From an uncultured Verrucomicrobiota bacterium (lineage in GTDB: Bacteria; Verrucomicrobiota; Kiritimatiellia; RFP12; UBA1067), in the NCBI GenBank assembly GCA_946631345.1, contig CAMPAA010000010.1:1-26142 (forward strand): 26,142 nucleotides of DNA. The letters run 5' to 3'. Below the pieces are notes generated by a model, which searched no databases, was not told the DNA's origin, and saw only the letters and a list, made by a program, of their open reading frames with translations. Of this stretch, positions 12,845 to 20,650 are shown piece by piece. Numbering within the stretch: the stretch's first letter is position 1; every line of letters begins with the position of its first letter. The translations under genes and the position numbers were made by a program.

Positions 12845-15772
12845 ATGAAATTGAAACACATGGCAACGCTCGCGGCAATTGCGGGCACCACGGCTACCTA
12901 CTCAATGAAACCAAACGATATACTGCACAACTTTACCGTCCAATCCGTCACAGAACTCCCCGAAGTGCCAGGCCGCCTCTGGCGCATGCGCTACGCGAAG
13001 AACGGCGCAGACCTCGTATGGCTTGAGCGCGAGGACGAGAACAAGACCTTCGGCATAGCGTTCAAGACCGTCCCGCCGGACGATGCCGGCGTGGCGCACA
13101 TCATGGAACATTCCGTGCTATGCGGCTCGAGGAAGTATCCCGTGAAGGAGCCGTTCGTCGATCTGCTGAAGAGTTCGCTCGCCACGTTCCTGAACGCGAT
13201 GACGTATCCGGATAAGACGGTGTACCCCGTCGCCACGCGCAACGGCGCGGACTTCCTGAACCTCATCGACGTGTACATGGACGCCGTCCTGCATCCCCTC
13301 TCCATCGAGAACCGCATGGCGCTCGACCAGGAAGGGTGGCACTACGAGTTCGACGGCAATGGCCGCCTTACGATGAACGGCGTGGTGTATTCGGAGATGA
13401 AGGGCGTGTTCTCCAACCCGGACTCCGTCGCGTTCTGGGAGACGATGAAGCTGCTCTTTCCCGACTGCTGCTACTCCCGGGAGTCCGGCGGCGACCCTGC
13501 GCACATCCCCGAGCTTACGTTCGAGGCGTACAAGGCCTTCCACGACCGCTTCTACCATCCATCGAACGCACGCATCTTCCTCGACGGCAAGATGGACGTG
13601 GACGCGGTGCTGGCCAAGCTCGACGGCTTCCTCAAGGACTACGGCCCGGCGGAGGTGCGCGCGGAAATCCCGCTCCAGAAGGCGGTGGCGAACCGGGCGA
13701 CCGTGCGGTACGAGGTGGACGAGGACGGCAAGGAGAAGTACATACTTGTCGATGGCTGGGTGATAGGCCGGTTCTGCGAACGCGAGCGGCAGCTGGCGTT
13801 CACCGTGCTGTCCGAGGTGCTCGCCGGCTCGAACGAGGCCCCGCTGAAGAAGGCGCTGCTGGACCGGGGCCTCTGCGAGGACGTGGAGATGGGGGCGGAG
13901 AGCGTGCAGCAGACGGCGGCGATGCTGACGCTACGCAACACGTCCAAGGAGAAGGCGGCGGAATGCCGCCGCGTCGTGCGCGATACGCTCGAACGCCTTG
14001 CGCGGGAGGGCCTTGACCGGAAGCGCATCGAGGCGGTGCTGAACAAGTGCGAGTTCCTCGTGCGGGAGAAGGACTCCGGCTCGTACCCGCGCGGGCTCTC
14101 ATTCATGGAGGCGGCGCTTGAGAGCTGGATGTACGGCGGCGACCCGGCGGCGGGATTCCGCTACCGGGACGTGTTCGACTCGCTCCGGGCGAAGATCGCC
14201 ACCGGAGGGTTCGAGCGCTACCTGCGGGAGTTCTTCATCGACAACGCCCACCACGCGGAGCTCACGCTGGAGCCGTCGTCCACGCTGGGCGAAGAGCGCC
14301 GGAAGGCGCTTGAGGAGAAGCTCGCCGGCGTGCTGGCCGGATGGGACGAGAAGAAGGTGGCCGAGGTGAAGGCGACCGAGGCTAAGCTTAAGGCGTTCCA
14401 GAAGTCGAAGGACCGGCCGGAAGATGCGGCGAAGCTGCCGCGACTCGCCGTGAAGGACATACCGTTGAAGGGCGAGGAGATACGCCAGGAGATATCCACC
14501 GTCGACGGGCGCACGGTGATACGCCCGAACGTGGGCGCGGACGGCATCTTCTACCTGGAGCTTTACTTCTCGCTGGCCGACCTCGGCGCAGGAGAGCTGC
14601 TGGAGGTGCCGTTCTTCACAACGCTCCTCGGCGAACTCGCCACGGAGCATTTCGGCGCGCTGGAGCTGAAGAGCGAGCTGGATGCCCACCTCGGCCGTTT
14701 CGCCGTAGGCACGAAGGTGTTCGACTCCAAGGGCGTGGCTACGCCGTACATCTGCGTGCAGATAGGCGCGCTCGAGGCCAAGCGCGTGGACGCTGTGCGG
14801 CTCGCGCGGGAAATACTGCTCGGCACGAAGTTCGACGACGAGAAGGCTGCTGCGGACCTGCTCAAGCAGGACCGTCAGGGCATGGAGCAGGGCATCGCCG
14901 CCGGCGGCAACCAGTACGCCATGCGCCGCGCCGGTGCGCGACTCTCGCGGCAGAACGAGATGGACGAGCTCCTCTCCGGGATCGCCCAGCTCCGCTGGCT
15001 TCAGAAGGCGTCCGCCGACAAGGAGCTGCTGGCGCGCTGCGACGCGCTCGCCAAGCGAGTGTTCGCCAAGGGTCGCCTCACCGTGTGCCTCTCCGACAAC
15101 ATGCCGAAGGAGTTCGCGGCGGAGGTCGTCGCCGCGTGGCCTGAAGGCGCACCTGCGGCGGCCCCCGCGTGGCTCTCCGCGCTGCCCGGCGGAGCCGGCG
15201 GCGAAGGCTTCACGATTCCGGCGGAGGTGGCGTATGTCGGCGTAGCCGCGCGCCTGCCGGATGGCGTGCGGTACCACGGCTCGCAGATCGTCGCCGCGCG
15301 CATCCTCACGCTCGACTACCTGTGGAACGAGATCCGGGTGCTGGGCGGCGCGTATGGCATGGGGCTCGTGGTGCGGCCTGACGGCGACGTGCAGTACATG
15401 ACGTACCGCGACCCGAACCCGTCGCGTTCGCTCGGGAAGATCGCCGAGGCGGGCGCAGCGCTCAAGCGGTTCTGCGAGGGGGACGACGCGTTCGACAAGT
15501 ACGTGGTGTCGGCCATCGGAAAGACCGAACCGTACCTCTCGCCCCGGCTCGAGACGCAGAGGGCCGCGGAGCTGTTCCTGTCCGGGAGGACGCCGGACGA
15601 CCTTGCGCGCGTGCGGGCAGAGATTCTCTCGACGGGGAAGGCCGACCTGCTGCGTTTCGCCGAGACGCTCTCTGCGCTGTCGAAATCCTCCGCCACGTGC
15701 GTGGTCGGAGGGAAGAAGCCGATTGACGCCTGCGGACTTGCGACGACCGAAAGCGTTTCGGAAGGCAAGTAG
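12845..15772 (+). CDS. M16C zinc metalloprotease (PreP/insulinase family)
   Basis: A 975-residue inverzincin peptidase that would degrade short unfolded peptides, such as cleaved signal or targeting peptides, inside a closed two-half chamber. The inverted zinc motif HIMEH is at residues 85-89 (H85, H89, catalytic E88), and the third ligand is E184 in VYSEMKG, 95 residues later as in PreP. The stretch HSVLCGSRKYPVKEPF is characteristic of the M16C subfamily. The length fits the single-chain four-domain architecture. The N-terminus (MKLKHMATLAAIAGTTATYS) is mildly hydrophobic, a poor signal peptide; a second ATG at 12905 would remove it, so location is uncertain. The stop is 14 bases before mutS, so the two are probably cotranscribed, an association without an obvious functional reason. 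Confidence 0.93.
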   Translation: MKLKHMATLAAIAGTTATYSMKPNDILHNFTVQSVTELPEVPGRLWRMRYAKNGADLVWLEREDENKTFGIAFKTVPPDDAGVAHIMEHSVLCGSRKYPVKEPFVDLLKSSLATFLNAMTYPDKTVYPVATRNGADFLNLIDVYMDAVLHPLSIENRMALDQEGWHYEFDGNGRLTMNGVVYSEMKGVFSNPDSVAFWETMKLLFPDCCYSRESGGDPAHIPELTFEAYKAFHDRFYHPSNARIFLDGKMDVDAVLAKLDGFLKDYGPAEVRAEIPLQKAVANRATVRYEVDEDGKEKYILVDGWVIGRFCERERQLAFTVLSEVLAGSNEAPLKKALLDRGLCEDVEMGAESVQQTAAMLTLRNTSKEKAAECRRVVRDTLERLAREGLDRKRIEAVLNKCEFLVREKDSGSYPRGLSFMEAALESWMYGGDPAAGFRYRDVFDSLRAKIATGGFERYLREFFIDNAHHAELTLEPSSTLGEERRKALEEKLAGVLAGWDEKKVAEVKATEAKLKAFQKSKDRPEDAAKLPRLAVKDIPLKGEEIRQEISTVDGRTVIRPNVGADGIFYLELYFSLADLGAGELLEVPFFTTLLGELATEHFGALELKSELDAHLGRFAVGTKVFDSKGVATPYICVQIGALEAKRVDAVRLAREILLGTKFDDEKAAADLLKQDRQGMEQGIAAGGNQYAMRRAGARLSRQNEMDELLSGIAQLRWLQKASADKELLARCDALAKRVFAKGRLTVCLSDNMPKEFAAEVVAAWPEGAPAAAPAWLSALPGGAGGEGFTIPAEVAYVGVAARLPDGVRYHGSQIVAARILTLDYLWNEIRVLGGAYGMGLVVRPDGDVQYMTYRDPNPSRSLGKIAEAGAALKRFCEGDDAFDKYVVSAIGKTEPYLSPRLETQRAAELFLSGRTPDDLARVRAEILSTGKADLLRFAETLSALSKSSATCVVGGKKPIDACGLATTESVSEGK

Positions 15773-15786
15773 GGGAGGGCGGACAG

Positions 15787-18201
15787 ATGGCGGCGGAACT
15801 TACCCCTATGATGCGCCAGTATCTCCGGATCAAGTCGGAGATACCAAAGGGCGCAATCCTGATGTTCAGGCTCGGCGACTTCTACGAGATGTTCGGAGAG
15901 GACGCCATAATCGCATCGCCGGTGCTCGGGGCAACGCTCACGCACCGAAACGACCAGCCGATGTGCGGCGTGCCGTACCACGCGCTCGACTCGTACCTCG
16001 CAAAGCTCATCCGCGCCGGCATGACGGCCGCGCTGTGCGACCAGGTAGAGGATCCGAAGACCGCGAAAGGTCTGGTGCGGCGGGAGGTGACACGCATCGT
16101 CACGCCGGGCACGGTCACGGAGGATGGCCTGCTCGAAGACTGCTCCAACAACTACATCGCTGCGGTCTCAGGGCTGGGGATTGCGCTGCTCGACCTTTCC
16201 ACGGGGGAGTTCTCCGTTGAGGGTTTCGAGACCGATGCGCTGCTTGACGACGCCATCTCCCGATACCGCCCGGCCGAGATTCTCCGTCCGGACGACTCGA
16301 ACCGCTGGACGTTCTCGATAGATGCGGCCACGGACGAGCTGAGGCGGCACTTCAACGTGATGACGCTCGACGGCTTCGGGCTGGAGGGCAGGGGCGAGCT
16401 CGTCTCTGCGGCCGGCGCGCTGCTGTACTATGTGCACACCACGCTTCACCACGCAGTGGACCACATCCGCAGCATCCGGCTGCGCGAGTCCGCAGGTTTC
16501 CTCGCGCTCGACTGCGGAACGATCCGCCACCTTGCGCTCCTTCCCGGCGACGGCGTAACGCGAGAGGCGTCTCTTTTCGGCACGCTGAACGCCACGAAGA
16601 CGCCTATGGGCGCAAGGCGGATCGCCGCTTGGATACGCCAGCCGCTGCGGAATCCTGACGAGATAAACGCGCGGCTCGACGCCGTGGGCGCGTTCGTCGC
16701 CGACCGTTCGTGCCTTTCGCTGCTTCAGTCCAGGCTGGACGGGGTTCGCGACCTTGAGCGGCTGATAGCCAAGGTTGATTCCGGGCGGGCGAACGCGCGC
16801 GACCTGAAGGCGCTCGCAGCGTCCCTTCGGCCCGTTCCCGGGCTGAGGGAGGCGTTCGCGCCGAGCTGCGCAGTGCTGGCCGACATCCAGGATCGCCTCA
16901 CTCCCGAGACGGAAATTGTCGATCTCATCGACAGCGGCATAGCCGAGGAGCCCAACGTAATCCTGACTGAAGGCAACCTGATCGCCCCGGGCTACAATTC
17001 CGAGCTCGACGAGCTGCGCGACCTCGCCGCCAAGGGCCACCAGTGGATCGCCGAGTACCAGGCGCGGGAGATCGCCCGCACCGGCATCAAGACTCTCAAG
17101 GTGCGCCGCAACTCGGTGTTCGGCTTCTACATCGAGATCGCGAAGTCGCAGGTGCATCAGGCGCCGCCGGAGTACGTGCGCCGCCAGACCCTCACCAGCG
17201 GCGAGCGCTTCACCACGCCGGAGCTCTCGGAGCACGAGCGGAAGGTCATGGGCGCCCAGGAGAGGGCGTTCGCGCTTGAGCAGGAGCTGTTCAGGGATAT
17301 CGTGGCGAAGACCGCCGCGCATACGGCGGCGGTTCAGCGGACGGCCGAGGCTATCGGCGAGCTCGACGCCATCCTGTCGTTCGCCGACCGCGCCCTCGCC
17401 GCCGGGTACGTGCGGCCGGAGATCGACGGGTCGGATGCGCTGGAGATAGAGGATGGAAGGCATCCGATCATCGAGCAGCTGCCGGACGCCGAGCCGTTCG
17501 TGCCGAACTCCACGCACCTCAACTGCACGACCGACCAGATAATGCTGATCACCGGGCCGAACATGGCCGGCAAATCCACCTACATCCGACAGGTCGCGAC
17601 GATAGCGGTGATGGCGCAGGCGGGTTCGTTCGTGCCGGCGGCGAGGATGCGCCTCGGCGCGCTCGACCGCATCTTCACACGCATAGGCGCGGGAGACGAT
17701 TTCTCGCGCGGAAGGTCCACGTTCCTCGTGGAGATGCAGGAGACCGCCAACATCCTCAACAACGCAACTCCAAAGTCGCTCATCGTCCTCGACGAAATCG
17801 GACGCGGCACTTCCACATTCGACGGCATATCGATAGCCTGGAGCGTGGCTGAGTACCTGCACGAAAACCCCAGGGTGAAGGCCAAGACGCTCTTCGCCAC
17901 GCACTACCACGAGCTGACCGACCTCGCAGAGCGCTTCAAGGGAGTGAAGAACTGGACGGTGCGCGTCAAGCAGGATGGCGATAGGATCGTGTTCCTGCGC
18001 CGGATTGCGCCGGGGGTCGCCGAAAAGTCGTTCGGCATACACGTGGCGGCAATGGCGGGGCTGCCTGCCGCCGTCGTGGAGCGCGCTGACAAGATACTCG
18101 CCAACCTCGAAGCCAACGATCTCGACGTGGATTCGCCGAAGATCGTCCGCCGCCCGCGCAAGAAGCTCTCCGACATCCCCGGCCAGATGACCCTGTTCTG
18201 A
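15787..18201 (+). CDS. mutS: DNA mismatch repair ATPase MutS
   Basis: Recognises base mismatches and small loops and recruits MutL. The 804-residue product has the mismatch-wedge motif in LGDFYEMFGED (F32, E34), the lever and clamp domains, and the ABC-type ATPase: Walker A TGPNMAGKST at 589-598, the signature-like DDFSRGRSTF, Walker B with D669-E670 in LDEIGRGTSTFDG, and the switch ATHYHELT. It ends GQMTLF, whose QxxLF pattern matches a sliding-clamp-binding motif; the terminal tetramer-forming region of E. coli MutS (853 residues) appears absent. The ATG follows GGGAGG in a 14-base gap after the protease gene. No mutL is nearby. Complete and apparently intact. Confidence 0.97.
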   Translation: MAAELTPMMRQYLRIKSEIPKGAILMFRLGDFYEMFGEDAIIASPVLGATLTHRNDQPMCGVPYHALDSYLAKLIRAGMTAALCDQVEDPKTAKGLVRREVTRIVTPGTVTEDGLLEDCSNNYIAAVSGLGIALLDLSTGEFSVEGFETDALLDDAISRYRPAEILRPDDSNRWTFSIDAATDELRRHFNVMTLDGFGLEGRGELVSAAGALLYYVHTTLHHAVDHIRSIRLRESAGFLALDCGTIRHLALLPGDGVTREASLFGTLNATKTPMGARRIAAWIRQPLRNPDEINARLDAVGAFVADRSCLSLLQSRLDGVRDLERLIAKVDSGRANARDLKALAASLRPVPGLREAFAPSCAVLADIQDRLTPETEIVDLIDSGIAEEPNVILTEGNLIAPGYNSELDELRDLAAKGHQWIAEYQAREIARTGIKTLKVRRNSVFGFYIEIAKSQVHQAPPEYVRRQTLTSGERFTTPELSEHERKVMGAQERAFALEQELFRDIVAKTAAHTAAVQRTAEAIGELDAILSFADRALAAGYVRPEIDGSDALEIEDGRHPIIEQLPDAEPFVPNSTHLNCTTDQIMLITGPNMAGKSTYIRQVATIAVMAQAGSFVPAARMRLGALDRIFTRIGAGDDFSRGRSTFLVEMQETANILNNATPKSLIVLDEIGRGTSTFDGISIAWSVAEYLHENPRVKAKTLFATHYHELTDLAERFKGVKNWTVRVKQDGDRIVFLRRIAPGVAEKSFGIHVAAMAGLPAAVVERADKILANLEANDLDVDSPKIVRRPRKKLSDIPGQMTLF

Positions 18202-18231
18202 GAACGGCGGCAAAAGGATGGCATCCGCAAG

Positions 18232-18284
18232 GGGGGTATGGGCACGTTTTCCGGGGGTGTGGTATGCAGATTGCCGGGGTGTGG
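18232..18284. repeat. three phased G-rich 10-bp repeats upstream of RNase promoter
   Basis: GGGGGTATGG (18232-18241), GGGGGTGTGG (18253-18262) and CGGGGTGTGG (18275-18284) are imperfect copies of one 10-mer. They start 21 and 22 bases apart, about two helical turns. They lie 60-110 bases upstream of the -10 at 18345. They could be binding sites for an activator, or a G-rich structural element. The rest of 18202-18341 shows no gene. Confidence 0.5.
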
Positions 18285-18341
18285 CGCCTGAACACAAAAC
18301 TTTCCTCGGCATGTTTTTTGGGCGATGCTGACGGCGTTTTC

Positions 18342-18350
18342 TGGTATAAT
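18342..18350 (+). promoter_or_regulatory. extended -10 promoter for the RNase-led operon
   Basis: TGG then TATAAT (18345-18350), in the context GTTTTCTGGTATAATTCG. The predicted start near 18357 gives a leader of about 31 bases carrying AAGGAAGG (18374-18381) before the ATG at 18388. It is the last strong promoter I find in the window, so it may drive all genes to the right edge. Confidence 0.75.
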
Positions 18351-18387
18351 TCGCCACACAGATGAATAAGCTCAAGGAAGGTGGCAC

Positions 18388-19785
18388 ATGAAGATAACGT
18401 TTCTGGGAGCGGCACGCACGACAACCGGCTCAATGCATCTCGTCGAGGCGTGCGGCAAACGCATACTGCTGGACTGCGGCCTGTATCAGGGGCACCGCAA
18501 GGAGGCGTTCGAAAAGAACCGCAACCTGCCGGTTGACGCGCGCAAGATAGACTACGTGATCCTCTCGCACGCGCACATCGACCATTCCGGAAACCTGCCG
18601 CAGCTCGTGAAGGCGGGGTTCCGCGGGCGCGTGCTCGCGCGCGCCCAGACGTGCGAGCTGTGCGACGTTATGCTGCGCGATTCATGCTTCCTGCAGCGGC
18701 GCGACCTCGAGTACGTGAACAAAAAGCGCAGGGCGCAGGGCAAGAACCTTTTCGAGGAGCTGTACAACGAGCGTGATGTCGATGCGCTGATGCAGCTGAT
18801 GGATCCCGTCCATCTGCACACTCCCACGAAGATTGCGCCGGGGCTGGAGCTGACGTTCCACAACGCCGGCCACATCCTCGGTTCGGCGCTTGTGCAGCTG
18901 GACGTCACCGGCGGCACAGGTCACAACCACAGGCTCCTGTTCTCCGGCGACCTCGGCCAGCCCAACCAGCCGATCCTCCGCCACTACGAGTACCCGGAGG
19001 GGGCTGACATCCTGCTCATAGAGTCCACCTACGCCGACCGGCTCCATCCGAGCGCCGAATCGGTGCAGGACAAGCTGGAGACGCTCATCCGCAAGATAGA
19101 CCGCCACAACGCGAAGCTGCTCATCCCGGCGTTCTCGGTGGGGCGTACGCAGCAGATCATCTACTATCTGCAGCGCCTTCATGCGTTGGGGAGGCTGCCG
19201 AAGGTGCCGATCTACATCGATTCGCCTCTGTCGCAGAAGGCCACGCAGATATACTCCCGGCACACGGGATGCTACAACGAGGATGCGCTCGAGATGCTCA
19301 GGCTCGGCATCAACCCGCTGCACGTGGAGGGGATGGAGTTCGTGGGGACGCCTGCGGATTCGATGGCGCTGAACGACAGGCCCGGCCCCATGATCATCAT
19401 CGCCGCCTCCGGGATGTGCGAGGGCGGGCGCGTTGTGCACCATCTCAGGCAGATCGTGGAGGATCCCTGGAACATCATCCTCATCGTCGGCTACCAGGCG
19501 GAAAGCACACTCGGCCGCCGCCTCGTGGAGGAGAAGAACCCGATCCGCATACTCGGCGACGAGATGGAGCTGAACGCCCGCGTGGAGACGATCAACGCTC
19601 TGTCGGCGCATGCCGACCGCGACGGGCTCATGGACTGGTTCGACAAGGTGGGCAGGCGCGTCAAGCACGCGTTCGCCGTCCATGGCGAGCCTGCGAAGGT
19701 GGAGGCGATGCGCAAGCTCCTCCTTGAGCACGGCGCGCCGCAGGCGACCGCGCCTTCGCCGGGGCAGACGTTCGTGTTCGACTGA
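18388..19785 (+). CDS. metallo-beta-lactamase / beta-CASP RNase (CPSF73-like)
   Basis: A 465-residue zinc-dependent ribonuclease of the beta-CASP group, which includes archaeal and eukaryotic cleavage factors and bacterial YsiH/YkqC-like enzymes. The zinc motif HAHIDH is at residues 61-66, followed by histidine in NAGHILGS and aspartate in FSGDLGQ. The beta-CASP elements are LIESTYADR, AFSVGRTQQIIYYL and AASGMCEGGRVVHHL, and the C-terminal histidine motif is LSAHADRDGL. A short C-terminal RNA-metabolising (RMMBL) tail follows. This type processes or degrades RNA in the cytoplasm; the exact target is unknown. A strong AAGGAAGG precedes the ATG. The next gene starts 36 bases downstream with its own ribosome site. 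Confidence 0.92.
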   Translation: MKITFLGAARTTTGSMHLVEACGKRILLDCGLYQGHRKEAFEKNRNLPVDARKIDYVILSHAHIDHSGNLPQLVKAGFRGRVLARAQTCELCDVMLRDSCFLQRRDLEYVNKKRRAQGKNLFEELYNERDVDALMQLMDPVHLHTPTKIAPGLELTFHNAGHILGSALVQLDVTGGTGHNHRLLFSGDLGQPNQPILRHYEYPEGADILLIESTYADRLHPSAESVQDKLETLIRKIDRHNAKLLIPAFSVGRTQQIIYYLQRLHALGRLPKVPIYIDSPLSQKATQIYSRHTGCYNEDALEMLRLGINPLHVEGMEFVGTPADSMALNDRPGPMIIIAASGMCEGGRVVHHLRQIVEDPWNIILIVGYQAESTLGRRLVEEKNPIRILGDEMELNARVETINALSAHADRDGLMDWFDKVGRRVKHAFAVHGEPAKVEAMRKLLLEHGAPQATAPSPGQTFVFD

Positions 19786-19821
19786 ACGTTTCGCCGAGTT
19801 TCGCCACAGGAGGGAAGTGAC

Positions 19822-20607
19822 ATGGGAAGGTTTGACGGAAAGGTTGCGCTGGTGACGGGCGGGAACCGCAACACGGGGCTGTGCATCGTGGAGAAGTTCG
19901 TGCGCGAGGGCGCGAAGGTGTTCATGTGCGGCTCAAGCGCGGAATCCACCGATAAGGGGGCGGCGGCCCTTAAGGAGCGTGGAGTGGACGGAGTGACGTC
20001 CATCCCGTGCGACATATCGGATGCCGCGCAGGTGGCGGCAATGTTCGACAGGATCGAACGCGAAGCGGGGCGGCTCGACATCCTCGTGAACAACGCCGCA
20101 AACCAGGGCATCGGGCACGGCGGCCCGCTGGAGATGGTCCCGGAACGGTTCTGGGACGTGCTGAAGACAAATGTCGTTGGCGGATTCAGGGTCACGCAGG
20201 CGGCGTGCAACAGGTTCTTCATGCAGCAGGAATCGCGCGGCGTGGTGGTGTTCCTTTCGTCCAACACTGCGCAGCGCGCGATACGCAAGCGCACCGCCTA
20301 CTGTGCGTCGAAGGGAGCGATCAACTCCATGGTGCGGGCGCTCGCGCTTGACCTCGCTCCGCTCGGCATCCGCGTGAACGCCTGCGCTCCAGGCTACATC
20401 AACACGGAGCGGTGGGACGTGCTCGATCCGAAGATCGCAGCCCGCCGCCGCCTGAACTGTCCGCTGCGCAAGGAGGCCAAAGGCTCCGACATCGCCAACG
20501 TGGTCGCCTTCCTCGCGTCGGACGACTCCGCAAACATGACAGGCGAGATCGTGACGTGCGATGCCGGGTGCTCATGCCAGCACATGCCCGAGGATGTGGA
20601 TATGTAG
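19822..20607 (+). CDS. SDR-family oxidoreductase
   Basis: A 261-residue classical short-chain dehydrogenase/reductase using NAD(H) or NADP(H). The nucleotide-binding turn is TGGNRNTG (residues 12-19), in which the middle glycine of TGxxxGxG is asparagine. NNAA lies at 90-93, the catalytic serine is S146 or S147 and the catalytic pair Y160/K164 lies in YCASK. A C-terminal FLASDDSANMTGEIVTCDAG is the usual dimer-interface segment. The substrate cannot be read from sequence. Its position before a glycoside hydrolase, transporter and sugar-acid dehydratase suggests a sugar or sugar-acid oxidation. AGGAGGG (19808-19814) gives a strong start. The tail SCQHMPEDVDM is cysteine/histidine-containing and atypical. 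Confidence 0.9.
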   Translation: MGRFDGKVALVTGGNRNTGLCIVEKFVREGAKVFMCGSSAESTDKGAAALKERGVDGVTSIPCDISDAAQVAAMFDRIEREAGRLDILVNNAANQGIGHGGPLEMVPERFWDVLKTNVVGGFRVTQAACNRFFMQQESRGVVVFLSSNTAQRAIRKRTAYCASKGAINSMVRALALDLAPLGIRVNACAPGYINTERWDVLDPKIAARRRLNCPLRKEAKGSDIANVVAFLASDDSANMTGEIVTCDAGCSCQHMPEDVDM

Positions 20608-20610
20608 AAG

Positions 20611-20637
20611 CTTGAAAAGGCGCAAGTTGAAAAAGCG
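20611..20637. repeat. two-copy degenerate direct repeat
   Basis: CTTGAAAAGGCG (20611-20622) and GTTGAAAAAGCG (20626-20637) match at 10 of 12 positions and start 15 bases apart. They fill most of the gap between the SDR stop and the hydrolase ATG. Low-complexity TTGAAAA repeats of this sort occur as spacer sequence in many gut bacteria; any function is unknown. Confidence 0.35.
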
Positions 20638-20650
20638 AGAACGGTCTAAG

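Noticed and set aside
12697..13026. Possible small + strand gene ahead of the M16 protease
   Set aside because: It runs through the promoter and into the protease in another frame; no ribosome site and no recognisable sequence.
18201..18360. Classical intrinsic terminator after mutS
   Set aside because: There are T-runs (for example near 18313-18319) but no stable GC stem immediately ahead of them.
16168..18387. Long open frame (about 739 codons) on the minus strand opposite mutS
   Set aside because: It is a by-product of GC-rich codon positions in mutS; its translation is Arg/His/Leu-rich with no recognisable domain, and mutS on the other strand is unambiguous.
20561..20650. Longer start for the glycoside hydrolase at 20561
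   Set aside because: It would overlap the SDR gene and place about 30 arginine/lysine-rich residues ahead of a good signal peptide that starts at 20651.
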